Shown here: positions 24,929 through 32,974 of the stretch, piece by piece
Numbering within the stretch: the stretch's first letter is position 1
Layout of the letters: the number at the start of each line of letters is the position of its first letter
NCBI GenBank assembly: GCA_903915035.1
Contig: CAIWRI010000146.1
Location: 1 to 59,726, forward strand
Reading direction: 5' to 3'
Origin: an uncultured Nitrosomonadales bacterium
Lineage (GTDB): Bacteria; Pseudomonadota; Gammaproteobacteria; Burkholderiales; Gallionellaceae
DNA length: 59,726 bases
Notes under the pieces: generated by a model
Told to the model about the DNA's origin: nothing
Databases searched by the model: none
Seen by the model: the letters and a program-made list of their open reading frames with translations, nothing else
Made by a program: the position numbers and the translations under genes

Positions 24929-26611
24929 TCAGCTATGCGCGAGATAGTAGTTAAGAAAATCTTCCGCAGGCAGAGGGCGGCTATAGTAGTAGCCCTGTAT
25001 TTGATCGTATCCCATCTCTTGCATCAGTTCCAGTTGTTCCAGGGTCTCGACGCCTTCGGCAACAGTGGAAAGCCCAAGTGTTTGCGCCATGGCGATGATG
25101 GTTTTTGCGATCGCCACGTCATCCGTATTACCCGGGGTGTCTTTGATAAAAGCTCGGTCTATTTTTACGCAATCGATCGGGAAACGTTTCAGGTACGCCA
25201 GTGACGAATGACCTGTGCCGAAATCATCGAGTGCCAGATGGATGCCTCTTTTATGAATTTTGCTCAATAATTTGATCACCTCTTCCGGATCATCCATCAC
25301 CATGCTTTCAGTGACTTCCAATTCCAGTGAATCGACGGAAAGTCCGGTTTCAGTCAGGGCTGTGTCGATCTCATTGAGCAGGGTGCCTGCGCGAAATTGC
25401 CGCGCGGAAAGATTTACGGCAACGCGTAACGGGCGAAGTCCGGTACTTTGCCATTGGGCGTTTTGACGGCAAGCTTCTCTGAGTACCCAGCGACCAATAC
25501 CAATGATCAGGCCGGTTTCCTCGGCAACGGGAATAAATTCAACCGGGGAAATCATGCCGCGCACAGGATGAATCCAGCGAACCAGCGCTTCCATGCCGAG
25601 CAGGCAACCGGTTGCTGTGTCTACTTTAGGCTGATACTGCAAGCGCAATTCATTGTTGTCCACCGCGTGCTGCAAATCGGCGGCAAGCTGCAAGGCTTTC
25701 AACGCAGCATGGCTCATGGCTTCGTCATAGATGGCAAAATCGTTGCCTCCTGCACGGCGTACCCGATTGCAGGCAGAGGCGGCTTGTTGCACCAGCGATT
25801 CAACCATGTTTTCATGGCGTATTAGCATGGCGCCGATGGAGAGGGTTGAGAATAATTTATAATCTTCGACTTGTATTGGCTGCTGGGCCAGACTGAGCAA
25901 CTGCGCAGCCCTCCCTTGTAGATCATGGCAAGGCAGGCAGAGCAGAACGAAGGCATTGCTGCCGAAGCGATAAAGTTTTTCCGTGTCGCCATCGAGTTCA
26001 TGGCCTAGTCGCTGTGCGATCCTGATCAGCCATTTTTCGGTCTCGGCGGCACCATAACTCTCCAGAATTTCCTGCTCGCGGTCGGCAACGATCATTAACG
26101 CGCATCCCTCGCGCTGCTGCCCGAATGCCAGGCTCAGATCTTCGCGCAGCTTGTATTGATTGGGCAGACCGGTCGCGGCATCATAGAAAGCCTGGTAGGC
26201 CAGACGCGCTTCCGCCTGTTTGCGAGCGCTGGCATCCTTGAGATACAGATGAAATTCGGCGAAATCGGCCAGATAGGAGACGGTACATTCGAGCGTGTGT
26301 TGGCCACTGGTATATTCAAACTGTGTATTGACCGTTGTGCGTGCAACCGTCAAATGAAACTGTAAATCTGCAGGTAAAATTTGCTGTACGAACGAAATTC
26401 TAAATTGCCCAAGCAGTTTTTCTGTGGCCGGATTGGCGTAACGCACTTCACCTGTGGCACTCAGGCGCAACACCGGGTTAGGGTCTCGCTCGGCGAACAG
26501 GGCCAGTCTACGCCGCTCGGCACCTTCCTTGATGATGGTCACAACATAGTAACCGACAAAGAAAGCGACACCGAAAATCAGCACCGAGAAGCTGATCACC
26601 GAGCTGACCAT
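24929..26611 (-). CDS. PAS, degenerate GGDEF and EAL domain protein (probable c-di-GMP phosphodiesterase)
   Basis: 560 residues: one N-terminal span (about 5-27), a PAS-like domain (about 40-130), a GGDEF-like domain and an EAL domain (about 310-555). The GGDEF active site is replaced by RFGSNAF, so cyclase activity is unlikely. The EAL domain keeps the catalytic set: EALVRW, LEVTES, ALDDFGTG, VKIDRAF, AEGVET and QGYYYSRPL. It is therefore a likely c-di-GMP hydrolase. The start overlaps the upstream sensor frame by 16 bases in another phase, and no good ribosome binding site is present. The two may be halves of one frameshifted gene. Confidence 0.8.
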   Translation of the reverse strand: MVSSVISFSVLIFGVAFFVGYYVVTIIKEGAERRRLALFAERDPNPVLRLSATGEVRYANPATEKLLGQFRISFVQQILPADLQFHLTVARTTVNTQFEYTSGQHTLECTVSYLADFAEFHLYLKDASARKQAEARLAYQAFYDAATGLPNQYKLREDLSLAFGQQREGCALMIVADREQEILESYGAAETEKWLIRIAQRLGHELDGDTEKLYRFGSNAFVLLCLPCHDLQGRAAQLLSLAQQPIQVEDYKLFSTLSIGAMLIRHENMVESLVQQAASACNRVRRAGGNDFAIYDEAMSHAALKALQLAADLQHAVDNNELRLQYQPKVDTATGCLLGMEALVRWIHPVRGMISPVEFIPVAEETGLIIGIGRWVLREACRQNAQWQSTGLRPLRVAVNLSARQFRAGTLLNEIDTALTETGLSVDSLELEVTESMVMDDPEEVIKLLSKIHKRGIHLALDDFGTGHSSLAYLKRFPIDCVKIDRAFIKDTPGNTDDVAIAKTIIAMAQTLGLSTVAEGVETLEQLELMQEMGYDQIQGYYYSRPLPAEDFLNYYLAHS

Positions 26612-27147
26612 AGTTGAACGCTGTCCTGAGAGTCTTTGCCAAGCGTGTTCACTGCCTGCTGGTTGGCCGAGTTAATCACGGCGAGCGTATTTTCAATTTG
26701 CCTGACCTGGGGCTTGATCTGAGCCAGAATGTCACGTGCCTTGTCCCAGTCCCTGACCTGTTCACTAACGGCAAGTGTGTTGGATAGCTGGACTGATGAT
26801 TGCCAAAACGACATCAGTTGCGTTCGCAGTTGGGTGATAACTGCACGTGTGCTGGTGTCCGCTTCGAGTTTGCTGACGATGTCGAGCAATTGCTTTTTGT
26901 TCTCGGCCTGTTGGATCAGGAATGCATCACGCGTCGCGGTGTACGAATAGTATTCATACAGCAGGTGTTCTTGATTTGCGATGACGCCGCGTAGCTCACC
27001 GATGCGTTGCGAGAGAGGGAGCTTCTCGGCGATAAAGCTGTGATTCACGGCTTGCACTGAATCGCCAAGATAAACGATGCGGGCGGACAGCGTGATACCT
27101 ACTGTCAGCACCAGCAGGAAGGCCAACCATATCTTGCTCTGGCGCAT
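26596..27147 (-). CDS. Membrane-anchored helical sensor domain protein (possible 5' half of a split sensor)
   Basis: 183 residues: one N-terminal span (about 7-25) and a helical periplasmic domain resembling four-helix-bundle or CHASE3-type sensors. Coiled patterns occur around LRGVIANQEHLLYEYYSY and KQLLDIVSKLEA. There is no second membrane span or output domain; the frame stops just where the next frame opens with one. A single protein reading span, bundle, span, PAS, GGDEF, EAL would be a normal architecture. This may therefore be a frameshifted gene. It could also be a true separate sensor subunit. Confidence 0.6.
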   Translation of the reverse strand: MRQSKIWLAFLLVLTVGITLSARIVYLGDSVQAVNHSFIAEKLPLSQRIGELRGVIANQEHLLYEYYSYTATRDAFLIQQAENKKQLLDIVSKLEADTSTRAVITQLRTQLMSFWQSSVQLSNTLAVSEQVRDWDKARDILAQIKPQVRQIENTLAVINSANQQAVNTLGKDSQDSVQLWSAR

Positions 27148-27232
27148 TGCGTGCCTTTTTCAAATTCCTGTTTATTGCAATACCCAAGACAGACAGAGGC
27201 CTGAGTAATCAATTTTTTTTAGATGCCCTCGG

Positions 27233-27493
27233 CTATTTCGCGGCCGGTGCCAGCTTGCCGCCGATTTTTAAACAACTGCCCTTGGGCGTCAGCATAAAGT
27301 CATTGGGGCCGTTGTCTATTTTCGCATGCCCAGCACAGGAACGCTTGTTGGCGTTGCTGTTGCAGCCGTTTTGCCCTGCCTTGGCAACGCCGAAACATTT
27401 TTCATTTTCTGCGGCAGAGGCGGTGCCGGACAGTGTGACAAGTGCGAGCAAGCCACTAACAGCGGTTATAATCAGTTTTGTAGATGATTGCAT
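27233..27493 (-). CDS. Second bufferin-type precursor (DUF2282)
   Basis: 86 residues: Sec signal peptide (about 1-27, ending ASA-AEN), then the DUF2282 core [20 protein letters not shown] and NDFMLTPKGSC. Cysteines are at 33, 44, 53 and 74, exactly the spacing of the operon's first precursor. DUF2282 peptides of the bufferin class have core cysteines converted by a DUF692 (MNIO) enzyme and bind copper in the periplasm. This copy lies at the distal end of the operon, 75 bases after the DoxX gene, with its own AAAGGGA ribosome binding site. Confidence 0.85.
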   Translation of the reverse strand: MQSSTKLIITAVSGLLALVTLSGTASAAENEKCFGVAKAGQNGCNSNANKRSCAGHAKIDNGPNDFMLTPKGSCLKIGGKLAPAAK

Positions 27494-27567
27494 GTTGTCC
27501 CTTTCCGGTTCGGTGCGAATAAGCGTTGGGCTTTACCTCAACTTCAGTCTCGTAGTATAAATCAACA

Positions 27568-28026
27568 TTATGGTGCTTCCGATATTTTTAGCTGATTTTC
27601 CAGCCAGTAATCCAGCGACCATGCCCCGCGGCTCAAGGTTAATAAAACTGCCAGCAACATTCCCCAGTAGAGATGCTGGTTGATACCGGCTTCACTTAGT
27701 CCTGAATAATAGGAACTGACGGCGACAAGATTGAGAATGAACAGGCCTGCTGCTGCAAAGCGTCCGAACAGTCCGGCTACCAGCAGCACCGGCAAGCTGA
27801 GCTCTGCGCTTGTTGCAAGCCAGGCTGCCAGTTGAGGATTAAGCCAAGGCACTTGATAAACGTCACTGAATAAATACAGTGTGCTGTCCCAGTTTTGTAT
27901 CTTGGTCAGCCCTGATTTGATAAAAACGCTGGCCAGAAACAGCCTCAAGCCAAAATCCAGCAGTGAAGCCAGGCACTCCGGCAGGTGTGAAGCCCGGTAG
28001 TAAAGATTAGTCAGTCTATGCTTCAT
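27568..28026 (-). CDS. DoxX family membrane protein of the bufferin operon
   Basis: 152-residue inner-membrane protein with four hydrophobic segments. It has the DoxX hallmark RLFLASVFIKSGLTKI near the N-terminus and SLPVLLVAGLFGRFAAAGL in the middle. DoxX proteins regularly accompany DUF692/DUF2063/DUF2282 genes (BufD position); their biochemical role is unclear. The start codon overlaps the stop of the DUF2063 gene (ATGA), so translation is coupled. Confidence 0.85.
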   Translation of the reverse strand: MKHRLTNLYYRASHLPECLASLLDFGLRLFLASVFIKSGLTKIQNWDSTLYLFSDVYQVPWLNPQLAAWLATSAELSLPVLLVAGLFGRFAAAGLFILNLVAVSSYYSGLSEAGINQHLYWGMLLAVLLTLSRGAWSLDYWLENQLKISEAP

Positions 28027-28802
28027 GATGTGCTCTCCAGATGAAAACCGGTCAGTACCCCTTGTTTTAGCAGTGCCAGTAAAGTGGCTTGCAAGTTGAA
28101 ATCAGGATGCAGTGCCAGCGTGGCCTCAGTCGCCAGTCCCAGTGTGTCGCGGACCTGTATGCGTTGCAGCCAGCAGGCGTCAGCTTCAGATAATTCAGAA
28201 ACCTGTACGATATTCGCCAGACGACTCACCAGTGCGATACTGCCACCGCTGGCAAGATTGATCTGAATGTCAGCACCCGGCTGATGCGCTTGCCAGATTG
28301 CCGTGAGCGGATAGTTCGAGCGCAGCACATGGCATGCGGTGTGGAGAATTAAATTCGGGTGTTGTTCGGCAGGAATCAGCGCCAGTTTGTCTAGCGCAAA
28401 GTTCGGTTCGTCAGTTGCGAAATAAGCAATCTGGCATGTCCATTCCAGTACTGCCACATCCGGCAGATAGGGCAGGGCTTGTGCAGGGGGAAACTCTTGC
28501 AGGAAAACGGACATTTGCTCGCCGTAATGATACAGGTTGGCGCTGACAGACGGATATTGCCCGATATAGCTTCGCGTCAGATAGCGGAAAAACTCATCGC
28601 CGACCAGTTGCAAGATGACCGGGTATGCGCCCGTTAACGCATCATGCAGATTGCCGCGATAATTGTTACGGTAGATTTCGATGGCAATATCGAGAGAATA
28701 ATTCTGATAGATCGTGTCGATTTGCGGTGATACGTCTGTACCCTGCACAATGGCGCGCATGAAACGATTAAGCTCATCAGTGTACTCAGTCATGGCCGGC
28801 AT
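28023..28802 (-). CDS. DUF2063 family RiPP-recognition partner of the MNIO enzyme
   Basis: 259 residues. The N-terminal DUF2063 domain (about 5-95) shows YRNNYRGNLHDALTGAYPVILQLVGDEFF, here quoted only as YRNNYRGNLHDALTGAYP. A less conserved C-terminal half follows. This is the BufC position: in related systems the protein binds the precursor and delivers it to the DUF692 enzyme. ATG at 28802 overlaps the end of the DUF692 gene by 17 bases; ATG at 28793 is an alternative start. Neither has a clear ribosome binding site, which points to translational coupling. Confidence 0.85.
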   Translation of the reverse strand: MPAMTEYTDELNRFMRAIVQGTDVSPQIDTIYQNYSLDIAIEIYRNNYRGNLHDALTGAYPVILQLVGDEFFRYLTRSYIGQYPSVSANLYHYGEQMSVFLQEFPPAQALPYLPDVAVLEWTCQIAYFATDEPNFALDKLALIPAEQHPNLILHTACHVLRSNYPLTAIWQAHQPGADIQINLASGGSIALVSRLANIVQVSELSEADACWLQRIQVRDTLGLATEATLALHPDFNLQATLLALLKQGVLTGFHLESTS

Positions 28803-29613
28803 TCATTCTTTGCTGCGCTTTGTCAGCTTCAGCCATCAACACGGATAAGGCGGGGATGTCGCTGTCCCATTCAATCAGGGTGGGACGGGGACCAATTTGC
28901 TGCAGCACGTATTCATAAAGCGCCCAGACTTCGGGATATACCGGAAAGTTATGCGTATCCACCAGACAGCCGTCCCGGACCGAATAGCCGGCCAGATGAT
29001 ATTCCCTGACCGCCTCGTGTGGAATGGCGCGAATAAACGCCTCGGCATCCACGCCGAGATTGCGCACGTTGACATACAGGTTTTCCACATCGAACAGGAT
29101 GCCGCAGCCGGTACGGCGCGTGAGTTCGGCCAGGAATTCACCTTCGGTCATTTCACTGTTGCTGAACGACAGATAGCTGGACAAGTTTTCCACCAGCAAA
29201 GATCGCCCCAGTTTTTCCTGCACCTGTTGAATGCGGCGCGCAACATGTGCAAGCGACTCACGGGTATAGGGAAAAGGCAGCAAGTCGTTGGCGACCAGAC
29301 CGTTTACCGAATTCCAGCACAGATGTTCTGATATGGCGGCGGGCTGTATTGCCTCGCACAGCTCGCGTAAAGCCGTTAAATGTTCAGGATTGAGCGGATC
29401 ACCTGACGCCAGACCCATGCCGACACCATGCAGGCTGACGGGATAGTGTTCGCGTACCTTGAGTAGTGTGTGCAGCGCAGCGCCTCCGCCAAAAAAATTT
29501 TCGTTGTGCACTTCTACCCAGCCTAACGGGGGTAAGGTGTCCAGCACTTCACGGTAATGCGGTGCCCGCAAGCCTATGCCTGCGACACAGGGTAGCGTTG
29601 CGGGCTTGCCCAT
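28786..29613 (-). CDS. DUF692 multinuclear non-haem iron oxidative enzyme (MNIO, BufB-like)
   Basis: 275-residue TIM-barrel enzyme of the DUF692/MNIO family, which modifies cysteines of peptide precursors (for bufferins, to thiooxazole). Likely iron ligands are spread over conserved blocks: HNENFFGG, SLHGVGMGL, AISEHLCW, LLVENLSSY, ILFDVENLYVN, EYHLAGYS, DTHNFPVYPEVW and LIEWDSDIP. The length is standard. Its ATG shares one base with the TAA of the first precursor gene (TAATG), so enzyme and substrate are made together. Confidence 0.9.
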   Translation of the reverse strand: MGKPATLPCVAGIGLRAPHYREVLDTLPPLGWVEVHNENFFGGGAALHTLLKVREHYPVSLHGVGMGLASGDPLNPEHLTALRELCEAIQPAAISEHLCWNSVNGLVANDLLPFPYTRESLAHVARRIQQVQEKLGRSLLVENLSSYLSFSNSEMTEGEFLAELTRRTGCGILFDVENLYVNVRNLGVDAEAFIRAIPHEAVREYHLAGYSVRDGCLVDTHNFPVYPEVWALYEYVLQQIGPRPTLIEWDSDIPALSVLMAEADKAQQRMNAGHD

Positions 29614-29885
29614 TACATCGCCTTTTTCATCATGGCATCGGCAACCAGACTGCCATTGGCGATTTTATTGCAAGTACCCTTGGGTAACGCGACAAAATCG
29701 TTACTGTCGCTGTTTTTAGTAGCCTGACCTGCACAGGAGTGTGATGATTTATTGCTGCTACAGTCATTCATGCCGGCTTTGGCAACGCCAAAACATTTTT
29801 CCATTTGCGGGGTTGCTGCATTTGCCGCGCCTGCCAGACCAAGTACCAAAAAACCGCCGATTGCTGTTGTCAAGATTGCTTTCAT
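29613..29885 (-). CDS. First bufferin-type precursor (DUF2282), BufA-like
   Basis: 90 residues: signal peptide (about 1-23, ending ANA-ATP), then [20 protein letters not shown] and [11 protein letters not shown]. Cysteines are at 31, 42, 51 and 72, that is C-x10-C-x8-C-x20-C. This is the DUF2282 precursor pattern of bufferins, periplasmic copper-sequestering RiPPs. A strong AAAGGAG lies eight bases before ATG. First gene of the operon; a GTAACC-N16-CGAA promoter lies about 110 bases upstream (29996-30021). The C-terminal tail [10 protein letters not shown] is longer than in the second copy. Confidence 0.9.
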   Translation of the reverse strand: MKAILTTAIGGFLVLGLAGAANAATPQMEKCFGVAKAGMNDCSSNKSSHSCAGQATKNSDSNDFVALPKGTCNKIANGSLVADAMMKKAM

Positions 29886-29995
29886 GTTGAAACTCCTTTA
29901 AGTTAAACAGAGATGATCCCAAAGACCGGCAAATCCGGCTTGGTGCTCAATAACGTTGCTGATGAATGCAATTGCATCCTCTACGCACAAACAGA

Positions 29996-30021
29996 TTCGG
30001 CTAAGGATCAAAAAAGGTTAC
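29996..30021 (-). promoter_or_regulatory. Putative sigma F (SigF/NrsF-type) promoter of the bufferin operon
   Basis: Read on the minus strand, GTAACC (30021-30016), exactly 16 bases starting TTTTTTG, then CGAA (29999-29996). This matches the GTAACC-N16-CGAA form I recall for Caulobacter sigma F targets. The same string with the same spacer length and the same T6 lies in front of the msrB operon at 42357-42332. Confidence 0.75.
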
Positions 30022-30119
30022 AAAGCATAGAAATTTTTGTGAACCACCTGGTTATTCGCCTGGAGGCAGGCTACAGAATGTTATCTGGCGGGTGGATGGT
30101 TCTTAACGCGCTGCCGGAC

Positions 30120-30148
30120 AAAGGGGGATGGCAACTGCACCATCCCCC
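30120..30148 (-). terminator. Terminator of the OFA transporter gene
   Basis: GGGGGATGG (30123-30131) and CCATCCCCC (30140-30148) form a perfect nine-base stem with an eight-base loop. On the minus strand the stem is followed by TTTGTCC. It lies 28 bases beyond the transporter stop and isolates the bufferin operon from it. Confidence 0.7.
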
Positions 30149-30175
30149 TGAGTTTAGCTATACCTGCTCTATCTG

Positions 30176-31825
30176 CTATCTGAATAGAATGATCGCTTTT
30201 TGTGCCGTCATCCAGATACCCCAGCCTAGCGGAACCCAGACAGCGATCCAGGCCAGCGCTACCAGCCAGGAATGACTGACTTCAGTGGCAAGCGCCGAGA
30301 CATCTGCAACGAAGTGCTGATGCGTGTCGTCGGCAAGTTTCTTGGCTTGTGCCGCTTCTTCGGGTTTCATATGATGCTCTTCATCCACCGGTCTGATCAG
30401 CCAGTTGCAAATGAATCCCACCACCAGCAGGCTGGATAAAATGTACATGGTCACGGTGTAGGCATCAGCTTTTGCCACGCCGTGGGCGAGCTGATATTCG
30501 CGCAGATAATTGACCAGTACCGGTCCGAACACCCCTGCGGCTGACCAGGCTGTCAGTAAGCGACCATGAATCGCACCGACGAACCTGGTGCCGAACATAT
30601 CCGCCAGATAAGCCGGAACCGTTGCAAATCCGCCGCCATACATGGACAGTATGATACAGAAGAAGGCGACGAACAGCGCCTGACTGCCGGCATGTGCGGT
30701 CGACGGAATGCTGGCATACAACACAAAGCCTAACAGGAAGAAGGTGTAATACGTCACCTTGCGGCCGATTTTGTCGGATAACGCCGCCCAAAAGAAACGC
30801 CCTGCAATGTTAAACAGAGACAGCAGTCCGGTGAATCCGGCAGCGACGGCGGCAATGGCGGTTTTCTGAGCCAGCGTCAGGTCGTTAAAGGCAACGTCAA
30901 TGCCGATCAGTTTCCCACCGAAAACTTCCTGCAACATGGGAGATGACATGCCGATGATGCCGATGCCGGCGGTCACGTTGAGGCAAAGTACGCCCCATAC
31001 CAGCCAGAACTGGCGTGTTTTCCATGCGGTATCCAGATGCACATGATTGTCTGTAATCATGGCGTTTTTTGTTTTGGCAGGCGGTGTCCATCCGACCGGC
31101 TTCCAGTCATCTGCAGGGACGCGATAACCCAAGGCACCTGCCATCATAAAGACGAAGTAAACGGCGGCCAGCGCCAGAAATGTTTCCATCACGCCGACTG
31201 AAGCGGGTGTCGCAAAATATGTCATCAGCTTGTTAGCCAGCGGCGCGCCTATCATCGCGCCGCCGCCGAATCCCATGATCGCCATGCCGGTCGCCATGCC
31301 GCGACGATCCGGAAACCATTTGATTAGTGTCGATACCGGTGAGATGTAACCTAAGCCCAAACCGATACCGCCGATCACACCTGAGCCCAGCCAGAGCATC
31401 CAGATCTGGTGCAGATGTACGCCTATGGCTGAAATCACCAGACCGCCGCACCAGCAAAATGCCGACACGACACCCGCCTTGCGAGGTCCCGCCTTTTCCA
31501 GCCAGCCGCCCCAGAGCGCGGCGGAAGAACCCAGGAATACGAAAAACAGTGTGTACATCCAGCCCAGCATTGAAATCTGCCAGTCGCAACTGGTGGAGAA
31601 TACTTGTTCGAAAAACCCCATGTCCTTGGCGCAATCAAGCGCCTTATTGATGCCTATGGCACGCGAGAGCGGCAGCCAGAATACTGAAAAACCATACGCC
31701 ATACCGATACACAGATGTATTGCCAGCGCTGCGGGTGGAACCAGCCACCGGTTGAAACCTGCTTTGGCAATGGTACGCTCTCTTGACAGCCAGCTAGCTG
31801 CAGCGGCATTGTTGTTATCGGACAT
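30176..31825 (-). CDS. OFA family MFS transporter (oxalate/formate antiporter-like)
   Basis: 549-residue inner-membrane carrier with twelve predicted spans of the major facilitator superfamily. OFA-type features: long N-terminus before span 1, AIHLCIGMAYGFSVFWLPLS, WFPDRRGMATGMAIMGFGGGA, SDKIGRKVTY, and MYGGGFATVPAYLAD. A cytoplasmic loop of about 30 residues sits between the two halves. Directly downstream of the formate dehydrogenase genes on the same strand with a 72-base gap, so formate uptake is the natural guess; oxalate or another carboxylate is possible. GGAGAC is the ribosome binding site. Confidence 0.85.
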   Translation of the reverse strand: MSDNNNAAAASWLSRERTIAKAGFNRWLVPPAALAIHLCIGMAYGFSVFWLPLSRAIGINKALDCAKDMGFFEQVFSTSCDWQISMLGWMYTLFFVFLGSSAALWGGWLEKAGPRKAGVVSAFCWCGGLVISAIGVHLHQIWMLWLGSGVIGGIGLGLGYISPVSTLIKWFPDRRGMATGMAIMGFGGGAMIGAPLANKLMTYFATPASVGVMETFLALAAVYFVFMMAGALGYRVPADDWKPVGWTPPAKTKNAMITDNHVHLDTAWKTRQFWLVWGVLCLNVTAGIGIIGMSSPMLQEVFGGKLIGIDVAFNDLTLAQKTAIAAVAAGFTGLLSLFNIAGRFFWAALSDKIGRKVTYYTFFLLGFVLYASIPSTAHAGSQALFVAFFCIILSMYGGGFATVPAYLADMFGTRFVGAIHGRLLTAWSAAGVFGPVLVNYLREYQLAHGVAKADAYTVTMYILSSLLVVGFICNWLIRPVDEEHHMKPEEAAQAKKLADDTHQHFVADVSALATEVSHSWLVALAWIAVWVPLGWGIWMTAQKAIILFR

Positions 31826-31897
31826 GATCCGTCTCCTCTTTATAATTTATAGATTTATGATGCTGCATCAATGCTAACGTATCGTTGTTTCCTCTCC

Positions 31898-32143
31898 TTA
31901 TTTAAGTTCACTTTGCGGCTTTAAACTGTCGCGGTTGGCAAGAATCGCCTCCAGCACGATAGGCGTGAGTCCCTCCCCGTTGCGGGTATCGACATGCGCG
32001 AGCAGCTGACTGCGCATGCGCGGCGCCCAAAAACTATGAATGTGTCCGCTAATGCCCTGCAGTGCCTCTTCATGATCGGGCATGGATGCAAAGAAACTAC
32101 CAATTTTATTCGCCATGTGCAACAGGTTTTGCATATCCATCAT
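31898..32143 (-). CDS. fdsD: NAD-dependent formate dehydrogenase delta subunit FdsD
   Basis: 81-residue protein of the FdsD family: LLHMANKIGSFFASMPDHEEAL, then HIHSFWAPRMRSQLL, then the C-terminal LTPIVLEAI segment. FdsD accompanies the FdsGBA complex and is needed for full activity, with a role in assembly. Its ATG follows the fdhD stop directly. The opening is MMDM; the second ATG is an equally possible start. Confidence 0.92.
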   Translation of the reverse strand: MMDMQNLLHMANKIGSFFASMPDHEEALQGISGHIHSFWAPRMRSQLLAHVDTRNGEGLTPIVLEAILANRDSLKPQSELK

Positions 32144-32974
32144 CTACCTCAGGTCTATTCTGTTTGCATGTGTATAGGCTACGAACTCATTTCCGCGCGC
32201 AAACGCGATGAGCGTCATGCCGGTAGCCTGCGCCATTTCGACGGACAGAGTGGTTGGTGCTGAAATTGCAATCAGGCAGCCTATTCCCATGGTAGCCGCT
32301 TTTTGCACCATTTCGACACTGGCGCGACTGGTGATCAATAAAAAGCCCTCCTGAAAGTTAAGGTCGCGTTCCGCCATTCTGCCTATCAGTTTGTCCAGTG
32401 CATTGTGGCGGCCTACATCCTCGCATGCCAGCAGGATAGCGCCGTCCGGGTTGCTAAAGGCGGCGGCATGCATGCCACCGGTCAAGTTGCACAGCGGTTG
32501 TAAAGTCGACAAAGATGACAGCGCGGTGCGTATGGCTGGCAGCGGAACGGTTCGTCCTGCCGGCACCTCAGGCAGTATCCTTAAAACCTGATCGAGGCTT
32601 TCCACGCCGCATAAACCACAGCCGGTGCGCCCGGTCATGTTGCGGCGTTTCTGTTTAAGATTCATGAAAGCCCGGCTGGAGATGTCGCAATGCACAGTGA
32701 GACCTGATGCGGACTCTTCGATCTCGGCACCGCGAAACTCACCACGCTGAGCCACGATGCCTTCGCTGAGCGCAAAGCCTAAGGCAAAGCTTTCCAGATC
32801 ACACGGTGTCGCCAGCATCACCGCATGCGAGATGCCGTTAAATTCGAGCGCGATGGGGACTTCAACAGCCAGATTGTCCTGCTGCTGACTGAAGCTGCCA
32901 TCACGCCAGCGCGAGATAGGCCGCTGACTGACGCACTCGATTTCAGGCATGAGCATCTTCGCGGCCTCAGCCAT
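32144..32974 (-). CDS. fdhD: Formate dehydrogenase accessory sulfurtransferase FdhD
   Basis: 276 residues. FdhD transfers sulfur from a cysteine desulfurase to the molybdenum bis-MGD cofactor before insertion into formate dehydrogenase. Seen: EVPIALEFNGISHAVMLATP, GFALSEGI, the active-site loop CGLCG at about 118-122 and GRHNALDKLIG. The start overlaps the 3' end of fdsA by eight bases, so it is in the fds operon. Confidence 0.93.
   Translation of the reverse strand: MAEAAKMLMPEIECVSQRPISRWRDGSFSQQQDNLAVEVPIALEFNGISHAVMLATPCDLESFALGFALSEGIVAQRGEFRGAEIEESASGLTVHCDISSRAFMNLKQKRRNMTGRTGCGLCGVESLDQVLRILPEVPAGRTVPLPAIRTALSSLSTLQPLCNLTGGMHAAAFSNPDGAILLACEDVGRHNALDKLIGRMAERDLNFQEGFLLITSRASVEMVQKAATMGIGCLIAISAPTTLSVEMAQATGMTLIAFARGNEFVAYTHANRIDLR

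Larger units (their letters stand above)
29886..30175. other. Intergenic region upstream of the bufferin operon
   Basis: It contains the ECF-type promoter of the bufferin operon (29996-30021), the terminator of the upstream transporter gene (30120-30148), and a leader of roughly 105 bases before the first precursor. No gene is supported. Confidence 0.6.
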
